64,000 bases of DNA from NCBI GenBank assembly GCA_037693485.1, contig CM075346.1, positions 63,483,001-63,547,000 of the forward strand, written 5' to 3'. Shown here in pieces: positions 35,641 to 48,745 of this stretch (position 1 is its first letter; each line of letters begins with the position of its first letter). The notes under the pieces are model-generated. The model was not told where the DNA came from and did no database searches. It was given only the letters and a program-made list of their open reading frames with translations. A program made the position numbers and the translations under genes. The stretch comes from Kitagawia praeruptora. Its lineage: Eukaryota > Streptophyta > Magnoliopsida > Apiales > Apiaceae.

Positions 35641-35892
35641 ATTGAATACGTTGACTATGCCAAAGGAGTTATATTGAGAATTTGAAAAGTTGAGTTTAGA
35701 AGTTTTTGATTCATAGAATGCAGATGAGTTTCTGCGATAACTTTTCAACCAGGGTTGTTAGAAAAGATTCGGGAATGTTAGGAAGAAGTGATGAGTTCCG
35801 AAATTAACACGTTGACTTGAGAAGAAATCTGCACACAGAAAGATGACCAAGATATTATGAGATTTGGAAAGAGAATATGAATTCCTAATGTT
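35641..35892 (+). other. Tekay-D RNase H/integrase connection, decayed
   Basis: Several stops; only weak traces of pol linker are readable. Confidence 0.5.
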
Positions 35893-36900
35893 TTGGAGAT
35901 GAAGAATGAGATTTTAACTGAAGCCCATAATTCGAGATATTCTATTCATCCCAGAAGTATCAAGATGTATCGAGATTTGAAGGAAAATGTTTGGTGGCCA
36001 GATATGAAGCGTGAGATAACCGAATGGATAAGTAAATGTTATACCTGTCAAAGAATTAAAGCTGAGCATCAGAAACCAAGTGGATTGTTACAACCGTTGG
36101 ATATTCCTGAGTGGAAACAGGAGCACCTTGCTATGGATTTTGTAGTAGGATTGTTGAAGACTAAGGCGAATTATGATGCGATTTGGGTAATAATAGATCG
36201 ATTGACAAAGTCTGCTCATTTTCTACCAATCAACGAAAGATTCTCATTAGATAAGTTGGTACATTTGTATTTGAAGGAGATAGTATCCCAACATGGAGTT
36301 CCTGTTTCAGTAGTGTCTGATCGAGACCCAAGATTTAATTCAAAGATTTTGGTGACAATTTCAAGAATGTTTATGAACCCAATTGAAGATGAGTACAACT
36401 TACCATCCACAAACGGACGGACAAAGTGAAAGAACAATTCAGACAATAAAAGATATTCTTAGAGCTTGTGCATTAGATTTTGAAGGTAGTTGGGATGAAC
36501 ATTGCCATTGGTTGAGTTTTCATATAACAATAGTTATCATGCAAGTATTGGGATGCCACCGTATGAAGCTTTGTATGGAAGGAAATGTAGATCCCCGGTG
36601 TATTGGGAAGAAGTTGGTGAAAGAAATATTTTAGGACCAGAGCTGCTCCAGCTACTGCCCAGGATCGACAAAGGAAATATGCTGATTTGAAAAGAAAGAA
36701 TATAAGTTTTGAGATAGGAAATCAAGTGTTGTTGAAAGTGTCACCGTGGAAGAGTTACGAGATTTGGTAAGAAAGGAAAGCTGAGTCCCAGGTATGTAGG
36801 ACCTTTTGAAATTTTGAAGCGAGTTGGGAAGGTTGCTTACGAATTGGCATTTCCACCGCATATGCATCATATTCATAATGTGTTTCACGTATCTTCTTAA
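35893..36900 (+). pseudogene. pol: Tekay-D integrase, frameshifted
   Basis: The open frame 35893-36429 shows the HHCC zinc-binding domain (EAHNSRYSIHP, then CYTCQRIKAEHQKPSG) and the start of the catalytic core with LAMDFVVG and VVSDRDPRF, so two catalytic Asp residues are present. Near 36380-36400 the frame shifts. The third acidic residue lies in TDGQSERTIQT in the 36383-36634 frame. A further shift follows, with YNNSYHASIGMPPYEALYG readable from about 36520, then KLSPRYVGPFEILKRVG-like sequence to about 36860. At least two frameshifts make it inactive. Confidence 0.88.
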
Positions 36901-36984
36901 GAAGTGCAATCCCGATGCGAGTCACGTAATCGAGTATGAGCCTATCGAGATTTAGCCAGATTTATCTTATGAAGAGCAACCAAT

Positions 36985-37128
36985 AGAGATTCAAGATAGA
37001 AGTGATAGAAAGATTAGAAATGAGGTTGTTAAATTAGTTAAGGATTTGTGGAGGAATCCTAGAGTCGAAGAGTCGACTTGGGAACTTGAAAGCGAAATGC
37101 TTGCCAAGTATCCTCATCTGTTTACTTA
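36985..37128 (+). pseudogene. Chromodomain-like C-terminal tail of Tekay-D integrase
   Basis: One frame reads KLVKDLWRNPRVEESTWELE, then EMLAKYPHLFT and a stop. This matches the W-R-N...EE.TWE tail of Tekay-type chromoviruses, where a chromodomain directs integration to chromatin. Whether the aromatic cage is complete cannot be judged here. Confidence 0.75.
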
Positions 37129-37149
37129 AGTGAGATTCTGGGGACAGAA

Positions 37150-37169
37150 TCCTTTTAAGGGAGGAAGGC
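37150..37169 (+). promoter_or_regulatory. Polypurine tract of Tekay-D
   Basis: AAGGGAGGAAGG precedes the 3' LTR, one base short of its start at 37170. Confidence 0.8.
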
Positions 37170-39021
37170 TATAACGACCTAGAATTTTTCACGATTTTTA
37201 AATGTTTATTTAAGCGTTAAATGTGGAAATATGTGAAATATATGATGAGTAAATTTTTATGAAGTCAAGTTATGTGTGAAAACATGATTATGTGATTATA
37301 TGATGTTTGGTATATGTCGTATATGCTCGTGGGATTTTATTTATAATTTTTGGAGCATTAAAAGTATTTTTAAAGTGTATTTTTAATCTTTTAAAATTCA
37401 TATAAAATCATTGGAGTTAACTTTAATCATAAAATCTTTTGCATTATCATCTTTGTGATATTGTTGAGTTTGTAAAATTGGTGGGAGTATTTAATTATGG
37501 GTGTAAGTATTTTAAAATGATTTTAAAAGCTTTATTGCATTTAAAAGCTTTAAACTTGTAAAATTCATAATAAATTCGTTTTAGACTCAAATATTATTTT
37601 AAAAATATGGGGAGGTCTTTATTTTCATAGATTTTATTTTAGAATTTTAGAATTTATTTTTCCCCAAATTTTCCGATTTATTTCGATTTTAGATTGATTA
37701 AAAACGGTTTTTAAAAGGAAAATAGATTTTCAGCATTTGGAAAATGACGAAACTGCCCCTGGCAGTATTAATACCCACCGCCAGCAGCTTCTTCTTCCTC
37801 TATCACTTTTCTTTCACTTCTTTTCTTGTGCAGAGCTCTAAAACTCTCTCTCTCTCCTTCAATACACTCTCTCTCTTCTTAATCTCACCGTTTATGGTTA
37901 GTTTGAATGATCGGAGACCGGATTTGTGCTTCGTTTTTCCTCCTCTACACGCGGTTGTAATTGCATGTCATTTTTATGATAAAACTTGAAAACTCACTTC
38001 GGGTTTGGTGATGATTCCAGACTGTTTTGGTTTGATTCTTGTTGTTCAGGTCGTATTTGTAGTTATTTGTTGATTGTATACTTGTTAGTTTGAGTATATA
38101 TGTATAGTTCGAATTATATACATGTGTTCGAATTTTTATGTATTAATCTTGACTATATGCGGGTTGTTATATGTTAATTAACATGTTTTCTTGATTGTTA
38201 GTTAGTAATTATTGAGGTATGAGCTGCATGTGAAATTATATAAATTTTAGTAGTTTTCGGATTGTTTAGTAGTAATAACCTGCTACTGTTAAACAGTTCG
38301 TGTAGTAATCATTTGAAGTCGAATGGTAAAACTGATTACATATTCAGATTCCTTACAAAAAAATAGGTGCAATAGGCTCTTGAATCATGTCAGTAGGATT
38401 TAAAATGATTGAGTTATGGTCGGTCAAAGTTAAGCTATTTGTATTGACTTCGGGATTTTGATCCCTGAACTTTAGAAAATCGTAGTTAATCGAATACTTA
38501 TTCAAAAATTACGAGCCTTACCATTCTGGAAAGGTCTTGGAGTTGTCTATAACTTTTATGTTTTACACTTTTTCATTTGAATTCATCTTTATGCAGTAAA
38601 GTGACATTCTTTGGGACTGATCGGTTTAGATTTTATCTTTGATGATCTATTTGTAAGATATTTGAGTTTGGTCGAAATGGTGAAATGGTTAAGTCTAAGT
38701 ATGATTATGAATTGATATGAGATATATAAATCCTTGGGCTTGTAGGTGGATTTTATATCCATCGTAGGTACATAATTACCTACGATAATTGCGATTTGGA
38801 GTCGGATATTTTCCGAGGAATAGTCCATTTTATAAAGGAGACTATGTCCGATTTTCGTGAAAAATATATGAAGTAAAGTATGTATTAAATAGCATGACTG
38901 TTTACGAGTTATGCTTATCTGCTAAATGCTAAGTGGCTTATGTGAGAAGCATGTTCTAATTGCTAAGTGCTTAAGTGATTACTTGGTGAATATGTTTAGT
39001 ATAATTAATGTGTGTATAAGT

Positions 39022-39628
39022 TGTTAGGTCGAATACACAATATATAATCAATTACCGTATGAGTAAATAATAAGAACACACGTTTTAACTCTTAAAACTG
39101 TTTGGAATTAATAATTCCTCTCTCGGTGATGTAAAATATCACAGAGAGCTGCTTAGGTTACAAGAATGATATTCGTTCACGATGGATACCCTTCTAGGGT
39201 TAACCTAACTGTATTTATAAGATATACAGCTACGTACAATCGTTAATTGATTCTCCTAAAATTAAGCTATACAATTGATATCAATTACGATTGCTACACG
39301 TCTTCTAAGTCAACTCAATCTCTTTGACAGCTATCCAATCTTCAAAGATATCGCTTCCATATTAATATTAAATTAATCTTCAAACTCTGTTGACTTGTAG
39401 ACGCTCCCAGTAGACAGACTTTAACAAACTCTGTTCTCTCCAAGCTAACAGTGTTTGCGCTTCCATTTGTTCAGCTAACAGTGTTTACGCTTTCCTCTGT
39501 CAGCGTATGCGCTTCCAGCTATCAGCGTATACTCAAACTCTGTTACAACTGCTTTCAATATCAAGTTAAACTCTCTTTACCTGTAACACTTAAACACTGA
39601 CATTAAATCACATCAATTATATCTAACA
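39022..39628 (-). repeat. Sire-B 3' LTR
   Basis: 607 bp. Minus-strand termini are TGTTAGATATAATTG and TTCGACCTAACA. A TATAAATACA on the minus strand lies at 39210-39219. It carries several AACACTG, CAGTGTTT and AAACTCTG words in the outer (U3) part. Confidence 0.95.
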
Positions 39629-39642
39629 ATCTCCCCCAACTT
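39629..39642 (-). promoter_or_regulatory. Polypurine tract of Sire-B
   Basis: Minus-strand AAGTTGGGGGAGAT adjoins the 3' LTR, nearly identical to the Sire-A tract. Confidence 0.88.
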
Positions 39643-39783
39643 GTTCATTAGAAAAATGTACAAGTTCACAGTAATTGATGATGTCAAAACTAACAAATAA
39701 AAACACAGTGTTTAACATATAATCAGAGTTTAAACTTGACTTAGCAAAATTTACAGAAAATTCGAATTACTTACAAATTCTGT

Positions 39784-42700
39784 CTACCTAACCTCCTCAA
39801 GATCTGGAGTTGTTCTGAGATAATCAATCAACAATCTTCTCTCAGCATTTTCAAGTTCAATCTCCATAGCTTCCTTGATCTCTCTTAAATCTGGATCATT
39901 CTCATCAGTTTGAAAAATAGCAGCTCTGAGATCATAGATCTTGTTTCTTCTCATTTCATTTCCCAACCTGATAAACTTCACTTCTTCAGACTTTACATTA
40001 AAATCCAGAACAGTAATCCCAAGATCAGTCTTCAGCTTTGTAGTTCCCTTCTGCATTTCTATCAGATTCCCATTCCAGTCTCTGTACTTCGGAACATATC
40101 TTTCAGCAGACTTTGATCCTGTAACAACTTTAGCTTTCTACATATACTCCCTTATAGAATTAGCAATAAGCTGTGTTCGATGATTTCTAACTCTGAAGAT
40201 ATGCAAGACATATTGAAGTTCCTCAAATAATTTTAGCTTAATTGCTTCTTCATTCACTCTATACACTGACCCATCTGTCATAAAGTATAGCAGAAAGTGA
40301 ATGTCTAAGCTCCTTTGACGAACTAGCTGAACTGACTCCAACTTGTCTAGATTTTCTTGAGTAATACCAGAACCAAGAGATACAAGTGCAGAGGGATCTC
40401 TTGGACTGTTACTAACCCTCAAATCTCTTTTTGAACCTAAGCCAGAAGTATTCCTGCCTGGTGGCTTTCCTGAACATGCAACATTATGTTGATATCCACC
40501 AGTTACTCCTGCTTCTTCTTGCACTGGAATCTTTGGCCTTGAAAAACCAGGTAAGAGTTTACTTTGAGTCTGTACAACTTGTGTAGCAACAGAGGTTGTA
40601 ACTATCATTTTTCCCTTGCTCTCTTCACCAATTATCCCTTTTAACTTCAACTTGGCATCAAGAGAAGACTTTCTAACCAGCTTTCCAGTATCTTCTTCTT
40701 CTTCTTCTTCTTGAATACCAGATAGTTTTTCTTTGATCTCAATTCCTTTCATTACAGGCCTTGAAGACTTTGAAGCTCTAACAGTTTTCTTCACTTTCTT
40801 GGACTTTTGAGCTTTTGCATGCTCTTTCTGCAACAGCTTTTCTTCAGCTTGAATATCCTCAAGTGTAGCTTCAGCATTCTCTTCACGAAAAAGTTTTGCA
40901 GCCAATTCTTCATCTGTTTGTGGATTGTCAGTGAATGACAAATCCTTTGTCTTTGAACCAGAAGTACTCTGAATATTTGTATCTATCACCAAATTCGGCT
41001 TTGACCTTGAAGACCTTTCATGTCCTTGTCTGGGATTTGCATTTCTTAAGCCCTTATCAGCATTGGTACCTTCATCATCAAGATGATCTTTCTTTGACAG
41101 AGTTTGAGTTTGCTTACACTTGGTTTTAGCAATTCTCTCCCCCTTTTTGACATCATCACCATCCTGAATCAGAATTGAGGTGATTAACTCAAGAGAGTTT
41201 GCAATGGAATCAACCTTCTCAGTCAGTAAAATCTGATTCTTTTCAACTGTGCTCAGTCTGTCATTAAGATTTGCTTGAGCTTTGGAGAATTGTTGAAAAA
41301 GCTTAGCATTAGCTAGTTGAGCTTTCTCCTCATGAGTAGCAACCTCTGTTCGAAGATCAACAATAGATTTCTGAGTATCATCAAATCTATTATTCAAGGT
41401 TTTGATTTGAATCACTGTGCCTTGCAAACAAGTGAATATTTCTGGATTTTTAATCTTCGAAGAATTTGCTTGGAGAAACATAGCTGCCCTTCCAGGAGGA
41501 AAAATACACTCTGACTTGTACCAATCAGCAGTTTGTTTGGCCAAATAATCATCATCAATTTCATTGACAGAAGGCCCAGCAAAATCTGGTTTTTCTCCTG
41601 TTTTCTGACCATCAGCTTGAGTATGTGTTTTTTCAACTCCTGTACTGTTGTCTTCAATCGAATCACTCACAGATTCATTAGTAGGAGCAACAGAAGCAAT
41701 ATCTTCATCTTGAGCAACAACAGGTTCTTGAGCAATTTGTTTTCCTTTATCAACTTGAGTTTGCTCTGAAGAAAGAACCTTCTCTGGTTTATCAACCTCC
41801 TCACCATGATCAGAAACATGATGGGCATCAGAATTTAACTCAGTGTGTGATGCAACCACAGTGTCTTCAAGAACAACAGTAGGCCCATCAGCAACACCAG
41901 TATCAATAGAATGTGTAACCTCCATGAGTGGTGGAGTAGATGCTTCATGATTAAAAGAAATTGGAGTTTCATCAAACTCTTCCATTGGAGACAAAACATC
42001 TCTAACATCTTCATTTTCTTGAAACTTAGCAGATTCTGGTTCAGCAATCTTAACTTCTGATTCTGGTATTATAGGTTCTATGATAACCTCTGTCTCACCA
42101 GTAGGAATATCAATAGAGATTTTCTCTTGAGCTTCCTCAACATGCTCATCATCAGAATCAGTAAGGATAAGCCTTCTCCTCTTAGCTTGAGGCACTGCAA
42201 TCAGTTCTTCATCCTCACTAGAACTGTCCTCAGCTGGTGGTGTAGAAGGTCTATTTGCTCTTTCTTTGAATCTTCTAGAATAAACAGCCTTTGGAGATGT
42301 CTGTTTAGCCTTAGAATGTTTTGTGTTAAGTGCAGTATGCTTCTTCCTTTTGGACTTAGATGGAGGTTGTGGGTGAGAAGTAGTAACAGGGTTTGTTGGT
42401 TCAGTATTCACTTGGTCAGGTTGTGTTTGAGTTGGTGTAGGATGAATTGGTTCAGTTTGTGTTTGAGGTGATATGGGATGAACAGTGGTTGTTTGGGTTG
42501 GCTCAGGTGATTGTATAGGTTGAGATGGTATGTTTTCTGTACGATCAGTGGCTAAAGGTTCAGGCATAGGTTGTGGTTCTGGTTGTTGTGTTTCATGTGG
42601 TTCATGGTTTGGTGATGGAGAATCTTGTGGCTGATTGACAAAATTCTGTAAGGCAAGTGGCAATACGAAAGGAGGTATGTCTTTACCAACATCTTTGTTA

Positions 42701-43416
42701 GTCATATCAGAGAATATTCTCTTAGTGACTCGAAAAGGTTGAATCTCATCAGCTTCATCAACAGGTAACCCAGGTACACATGCATTGAACAAAAGTTGAC
42801 AAAATCTAGCAAAGTAAACTGTAGTAGACTCTGACAACTTATCACCCAAATTCATTAATACATATCTACCAAAATCAAAATTACTGCCATAGAGTAGAGA
42901 ATACCCAATTTGCAGACTGTCCATTGGAATAGCATCCCAGTTGGTTACCTTCTTCTGGAATGTCCTGGTGATACAATCAAAGAAAAAGTTCCACTCTTTT
43001 CTCAGATTCGGCCTCCTCACACTGCCCAGCTTTGCAAGTGAGTCCATATACCCAATCTCTGTTAGCATCTCTCTCAGATTTTGCTCAGAGACAACAACAT
43101 ACGAAGTATGTGTGTCGAAATCCATGGCATCACGAACAGTTTGTGGAGTAATCACAAACTCTTGTTCTTCATGAAAAAAGATGATAGACGGAGTTCCATT
43201 CTCTCCTCCTTCTATATATCTTGAGTTTTGCCAGAAGTTAACAACCTGAGAAGCAGATAGAGTAGCCGGTTCAACCAGCGCTTGCCCAATCTCAGAATCG
43301 CGAAGAAAGTTTTGCATTAGATGAAACGCCTCTGGAGCCCGTTCGTTCTCAAGTAAAGCTGCATAATTGTTAGGTACAAAACGTAGACCAAACAAAGTGA
43401 AAGGTTTTGTTGCCAT
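39784..43416 (-). pseudogene. Sire-B envelope-like third ORF, one internal stop
   Basis: The ATG at 43416 begins MATKPFTLFGLRFVPNNYAA. An open extension upstream to 43485 has only a TTG and is not used as the start. The frame is open to a TAG at 40140-40138, then continues in frame to the stop at 39784, so a single nonsense codon cuts a product of about 1,210 codons at about 90% of its length. Layout: conserved globular N-terminal third (residues 1 to about 260), Pro/Gln/Thr-rich tract (about 265-370), basic then acidic low-complexity region, coiled-coil-like segment (IKTLNNRFDDTQKSIVDLRT, then VDSIANSLELITSIL), basic tail. No clear signal peptide or membrane anchor. It is homologous to Sire-A and more distantly to Sire-C. 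Function unknown; the envelope label comes from position. Confidence 0.85.
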
Positions 43417-45417
43417 TAGATCAAGAAATAAACAAAAAGCAACTATGAAAATGATATGCAAGAAAGGTGTTTGTGAAAATGCCAAAGTGAAAAATGAAAG
43501 AGATCTGTGTTTTGGTAAAGTGAATGTGAGTGAGTGAATGTGATTGTAGCAAAACGTAGTTTGAGTAGTAATTAAAAATTAAACTCAAACGTTTTATCTT
43601 GAAAACACGCAACTGTTCCCTTGAGAAATGCGAAAGTGGTACATAATGATGAGTGAGTGGGTGAAAGTGGAACACGTGTCATACATGCAACGGTTCACTT
43701 AATACACGCGTAGTAAAAGCCATTATTACCGCTGTCGTTCCGTTTATCAAGACACTTTACCACTAAATACACTAATTAACAGTTGTCAACCACTCCATTT
43801 ACTCCAAAATTTTCAAATTATCTTAATGAAAATTTACCTTAGAGTACGTAACACAATCAATCAGTGTTTGTCAAATTTTCAACCTTTGTCACAAAGACCC
43901 TTTCAAAAATGCACAGTTGTGACTTTTGTGTGTGAATAGCAGAGTTTACCAAATCAATTTTTATAGCATCTAATATTTCATAAAATCCATAAATCAAAAC
44001 AATAAACACTGAATGCACAAACTCTCATATTAAACACAGAGTATATGATGAATGCTAAACTCTGTAGTTCCTTAATTACAGAAATCTGAATATCCCTGTT
44101 CCAGTTTATGTTCATGATTATCCAAGTAAGCACACAGTCATTATAGACAAAAAGATCAGGAGATAAACATCAAAGCATCATTCAGTGAGTTACATGTCAA
44201 GGATTTCCTCACAAACTCTCACAGCACACAAGTGTTTAGGTGAAATGTTTTCGCTCAAATTCAATCAGTAGAAGCAGATACTACCATAAGCTTGAATTTC
44301 CACCAAATCTACACCACTTTGATTACATATATGCACAAATCAAAAGGACTTTGTTCAGGGTTGTAATTGAGTAAAATCAAACAGATGAGAAAAGATATTT
44401 TTCGAATGAGAATTCCCAACTGAACAATTTATCAGATCAAAATGTTCAGTCAAACGGTTAGTACATATTTGTACAAGATGATCAGTATATATACCTCCTT
44501 TTTTTTATTTACATATATATATACTGAGTAAGATTTCTTTTCTTGAGAAATACTCACCTGCTTGAATTTGATTTATCAAAAGAATATAACTGCTCTTAAT
44601 ACTTCAGTATTCAAGAAAAATGAGCAGTTAATTAGGCTCAAAAGGGGTTTACTAAGGGTCGTGTTTATGAACAGTGTTTATGATCAGTGTTCAAAGATGT
44701 TTTGAACAGTGTTTGAAGAAAGATGGTTAATCCTAGTGCCTTTATCATTTTCATGCACACATATATCATGTAGTCTCAAAATGGTTTAATGCAAGTTCTA
44801 GAGCAACATACTTACTGATGAACATCACACAGCAATAAAATCTGATTGATATAAAATGTATCAATCACTTATTCGTCTCAAAATCTCACAGGGTGCAGAC
44901 ATGAACTGTTTCTCACCAAACTAAACAATGACACATCTCAAGTTTTAAAATTTTCACAAGTGCAAACAAAGAATCATCAAGAATCAAGTATGGCTTGGAA
45001 ACAGAGTGTTACTAATCAGAGTTTAGAGTTCATCAATATCAGAGTTATTCATGAGAGGCAATGCATACAGTATTCATAGATTCAGAGTTTAGGATCAAAT
45101 AAACTAAGAGATGCTCTAAATATGAAACAGTATCATGCTGTGTTAATTTACTGCACAATTTCTGATTAGATCATAGTGACTCAGAAAGAATCTTGATTTT
45201 TCACTGAGAATCATGCTTCATACATTTTTCTTCATTGGTATTTTCATTCAGACAAAAATCAAATCAGAATTCACAGAGTTTAACAAACATATTAACAGTG
45301 TATGACCAACAATCATGGTGACAGAGTTTAACTAACAAGGTTCACATAGCACTTTAGCAATTTACAGAAATATGAGCAACACATTTTATTAGAAAAGTTT
45401 GAGTCTAACCAACATGT
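43417..45417 (-). other. Sire-B spacer between pol and envelope-like ORF
   Basis: About 2.0 kb without supported coding. CAGAGTTT and CAGTGTTT words (plus-strand reading) are scattered, mainly near 43920-44060 and 45000-45350. The about 70-bp tandem array of Sire-A is not seen at this place. Confidence 0.6.
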
Positions 45418-48400
45418 TTAGTCAAAACCAGATACCATCCCTAGTTCATTGACCAGTCTTGTAAATGTTGCTTCACTTAGAGGCTTTGTGAAAACATCTG
45501 CAAGTTGTTGATCTGTAGGCACAAAGTGAAGCTCAATATTGCCTTCCTCTACATGCTCTCTGATAAAGTGATACCTTATGCTGATGTGCTTGGTCATTGA
45601 GTGTTGTACTGGATTACCTGTCATTGCAATAGCACTTTAATTATCACAGAAAATAGGTATCTTACTATACCTCAATCCATAATCCAGCAATTGATTCTTC
45701 ATCCATAGAATCTGTGCACAGCAACTACCAGCAGCAATATACTCTGCTTCAGCTGTAGATGTTGATATTGATTTTTGTTTCTTGCTGTACCAAGACACAA
45801 GTCTGTCACCAAGAAATTGACAGCTTCCACTTGTGCTTTTTCTATCAATCTTACAGCCTGTAAAATCTGCATCAGAGTAACCAAGTAGCTTAAAATCTGA
45901 TTCTCTTGGGTACCACAGCCCTAAGGTTACAGTGCCCTTGAGATACTTGAAAATCCTCTTCACAGCTGTTAAATGTGGTTCTCTTGGATCTGCCTGAAAC
46001 CTTGCACACAGACAGGTGGCATACATGATATCAGGTCTACTAGCTGTTAAATAGAGTAGAGAACCAATCATTCCTCTGTAACTTGTCATATCCACTGATG
46101 ACCCTGTATCTTTATCCAGTTTTGTTGCAGTTGCCATGGGAGTTGTTGCAGATGAACAGTCAAGCATGCCAAATTTCTTGAGAAGACTTCTGGTATATTT
46201 TACTTGATTAATGAAAATTCCATCATCTGTTTGCTTCACCTGTAGGCCTAGAAAATAACTAAGCTCTCCCATCATACTCATTTGATATCTTGACTACATG
46301 AGTTTGGCAAACTTCTTACAGAGTTTATCATTAGTAGATCCGAAAATGATGTCATCCACATATATCTGAACTAAAAGCAAGTCACTACCAGATTGAAAGT
46401 AAAACAGAGTTTTGTCAATAGTACCTCTGTGAAACCCACTTTCTAGTAAAAATTTGGTAAGGGTTTCATACCATGCCCTTGGTGCCTGCTTAAGTCCATA
46501 GAGTGCCTTGTCTAACCTGTAGACATAGTCTGGATATTTTGGATCTACAAAACCAGGTGGTTGTTCAACAAATACTTCTTCTTCAAGTTTTCCATTCAGA
46601 AAAGCACTTTTCACATCCATTTGAAAAACCTTGAATTTCTTGTGAGAAGTATAGGCAAGAAACATCCTTATTGCCTCCAATCTGGCAACTGGTGCAAAAG
46701 TCTCATCATAATCTATTCCCTCCTGCTGTGAATAGCCTTTAGCTACCAGTCTTGCTTTGTTCCTTGTGATCACACCATCACTGTCAGTTTTATTTCTGAA
46801 AACCCATTTAGTACCAACAATGGATCTGTTCTTTGGCCTTGGTACAAGGGTCCACACTTCATTTCTCTCAAATTCATTTAGCTCTTCTTGCATTGCTGTT
46901 ATCCAGTCAGCATCTTTAAGAGCTTCTTCTACTTTCTTTGGCTCAGATTGTGACAAGAATGCATGAAACAGACATTCATTTGTTGTTGCACTTCTTGTCC
47001 TTACTCTTGCATCTGGATCACCAATAATCAAATCAGGTGTGTGTGACTTAGTCCATTTTCTTGCAGAAGGCAGATTGCTTCTGTCATCATGTGATCCTCC
47101 CCCTTGATCCATGCTCTCCTGATTTTCTTGGTGCCTTTCTTCACTTTCTGATGCTCCCCCTGAATGTGACTGCTCAGAATTTGAACGTTCAGAGTTTGAA
47201 TCAACAGTGTTTGATTCAGAGTTATCAACTAAGTCACTATCAGTGTTTGAATTATCACTTTGGTGAGATTCTTCATGCTCCCCCTCAACTGGTTCTTCCC
47301 TTGTTTCTGATTGAAGAGTCTCTTCAGTGTTTACCAGTAGAGGTTCAGAATTGACCTCAACAGTGTTTGTCAGATCTGTCTCATCCGAGTTTAATAAAAC
47401 TTCATTTTCAAAGTGCAGTTGATCATGTTTATTAACATCTTCAAGTCCAGTTATTTTCTTGTCATCAAATGACACATGAATAGACTCCATGATCACTCTA
47501 GTTCTCAGATTATAAACTCTGAATTCTTTAGTTGACAGTGGATAGCCAACAAAAATTCCTTCATCTGCCTTTAGATCAAATTTGGTCAACTGTTCAGGAT
47601 GAGTCTTCAACACAAAACACTTGCATCCAAAAATATGAAAATATTTCAGATTTGGCTTTTTCTTTTTCACCATTTCATATGGTGTTTTACCATGCTTGTT
47701 GATCAGTGTTGCATTTTGAGTAAAGCAAGCAGTTTGAACTGCTTCTGCCCAGAAATATGTTGGCAATTTTGCTTCATCTAGCATGGTTCTAGCTGCTTCT
47801 ATCAAGGTTCTGTTCTTCCTCTCCACTACACCATTTTGTTGTGGAGTACCAGGTGCAGAAAACTCTTGTTTGATTCCTTTACTCTTGCAAAACTCTTCCA
47901 TTGATGAATTTCTGAATTCAGTTCCATTGTCACTTCTGATTATCTTCACTTGATTCTCTGACCCTTTTTCCAGTTGTATTATATGTTCTGTCAGTGTTAA
48001 TGCAGTTTCATCCTTCTTTGCTAGAAAATACACCCATGTGTATCTGGTGTATTCATCAACAATGACTAGAGCATATTTCTTCTTTCCAAGTGACATGACA
48101 TTCACTGGTCCAAAAAGATCAACATGTAGAAGATGATAAGGATCAACAATTGAAGACTCAGATTTGCTCTTGAAAGAGGCTTTTCTCTGTTTGGCCTTTT
48201 GACAAGAATCACACAGGCCTTCTACATTCAACAATGACTTTGGTAGTCCTCTTGCAAGATCATTCTTTATGAGCTCATTGATGTTCAGATTCAAATGAGA
48301 GAGTTTCTTGTGCCACTTCCAACTCTCTTCACTGGACATTCTTGTTGACAGACACACTGCTTTGCCATCTGAGTTTGTTGACAATTTTATTTCATAGATG

Positions 48401-48735
48401 TTATTGTGTCTGTTTCCAACTAGAGCAACTTTCCCTGTAGATTTGCTGATGACTTGACAATATTCAGGCTGAAAATCCACATGATATCCTCTGTCACAGA
48501 TTTGACTCACAGATAGCAGATCATGCTTGAGTCCTGGAACCAAAGCTACATGTGTGATGATGACACTCCCAAGATTAATATTGCCATATCCCAGAGTATG
48601 TCCTATGTTGCCATCTCCATAGGAAACTTTTGGGCCAGCCTTCTCCTCATACTCTGATAGCAGGGCTTTATTTCCAGTCATGTGTCCTGAACATCCACTG
48701 TCCACGACTAGGGTACTCACCCTGGTGCCCTGCAA
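45418..48735 (-). pseudogene. pol: Sire-B pol (PR-INT-RT-RH), two nonsense codons
   Basis: The frame opens at TTG 48735 right after GATTGCAGGG and lacks an ATG. In order: protease VDSGCSGHM; zinc finger HKKLSHL and LCDSCQKAKQRK; integrase HVDLFGP, RSDNGTEF and NGVVERKNRT, all catalytic residues present; Ser/Asn/Glu-rich linker; reverse transcriptase QMDVKSAFLNG and IYVDDIIFGS; RNase H with SDADF, TAEAEYIAA and FCDN; end LADVFTKPL. TAG at 46296-46294 follows KLM in the RT connection, and TAA at 45639-45637 follows FCDN in RNase H. Both stand where Sire-A or Sire-C keeps another codon, and everything else is open. Pol is in the +1 frame relative to gag. Confidence 0.93.
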
Positions 48736-48745
48736 TCATAAACAA

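Noticed and set aside
43417..43485. Hydrophobic N-terminal extension of the Sire-B third ORF resembling a signal peptide
   Set aside because: The upstream codon at 43485 is TTG, not ATG. The first ATG is at 43416 and matches the Sire-A start, so the hydrophobic segment is not part of the supported protein.
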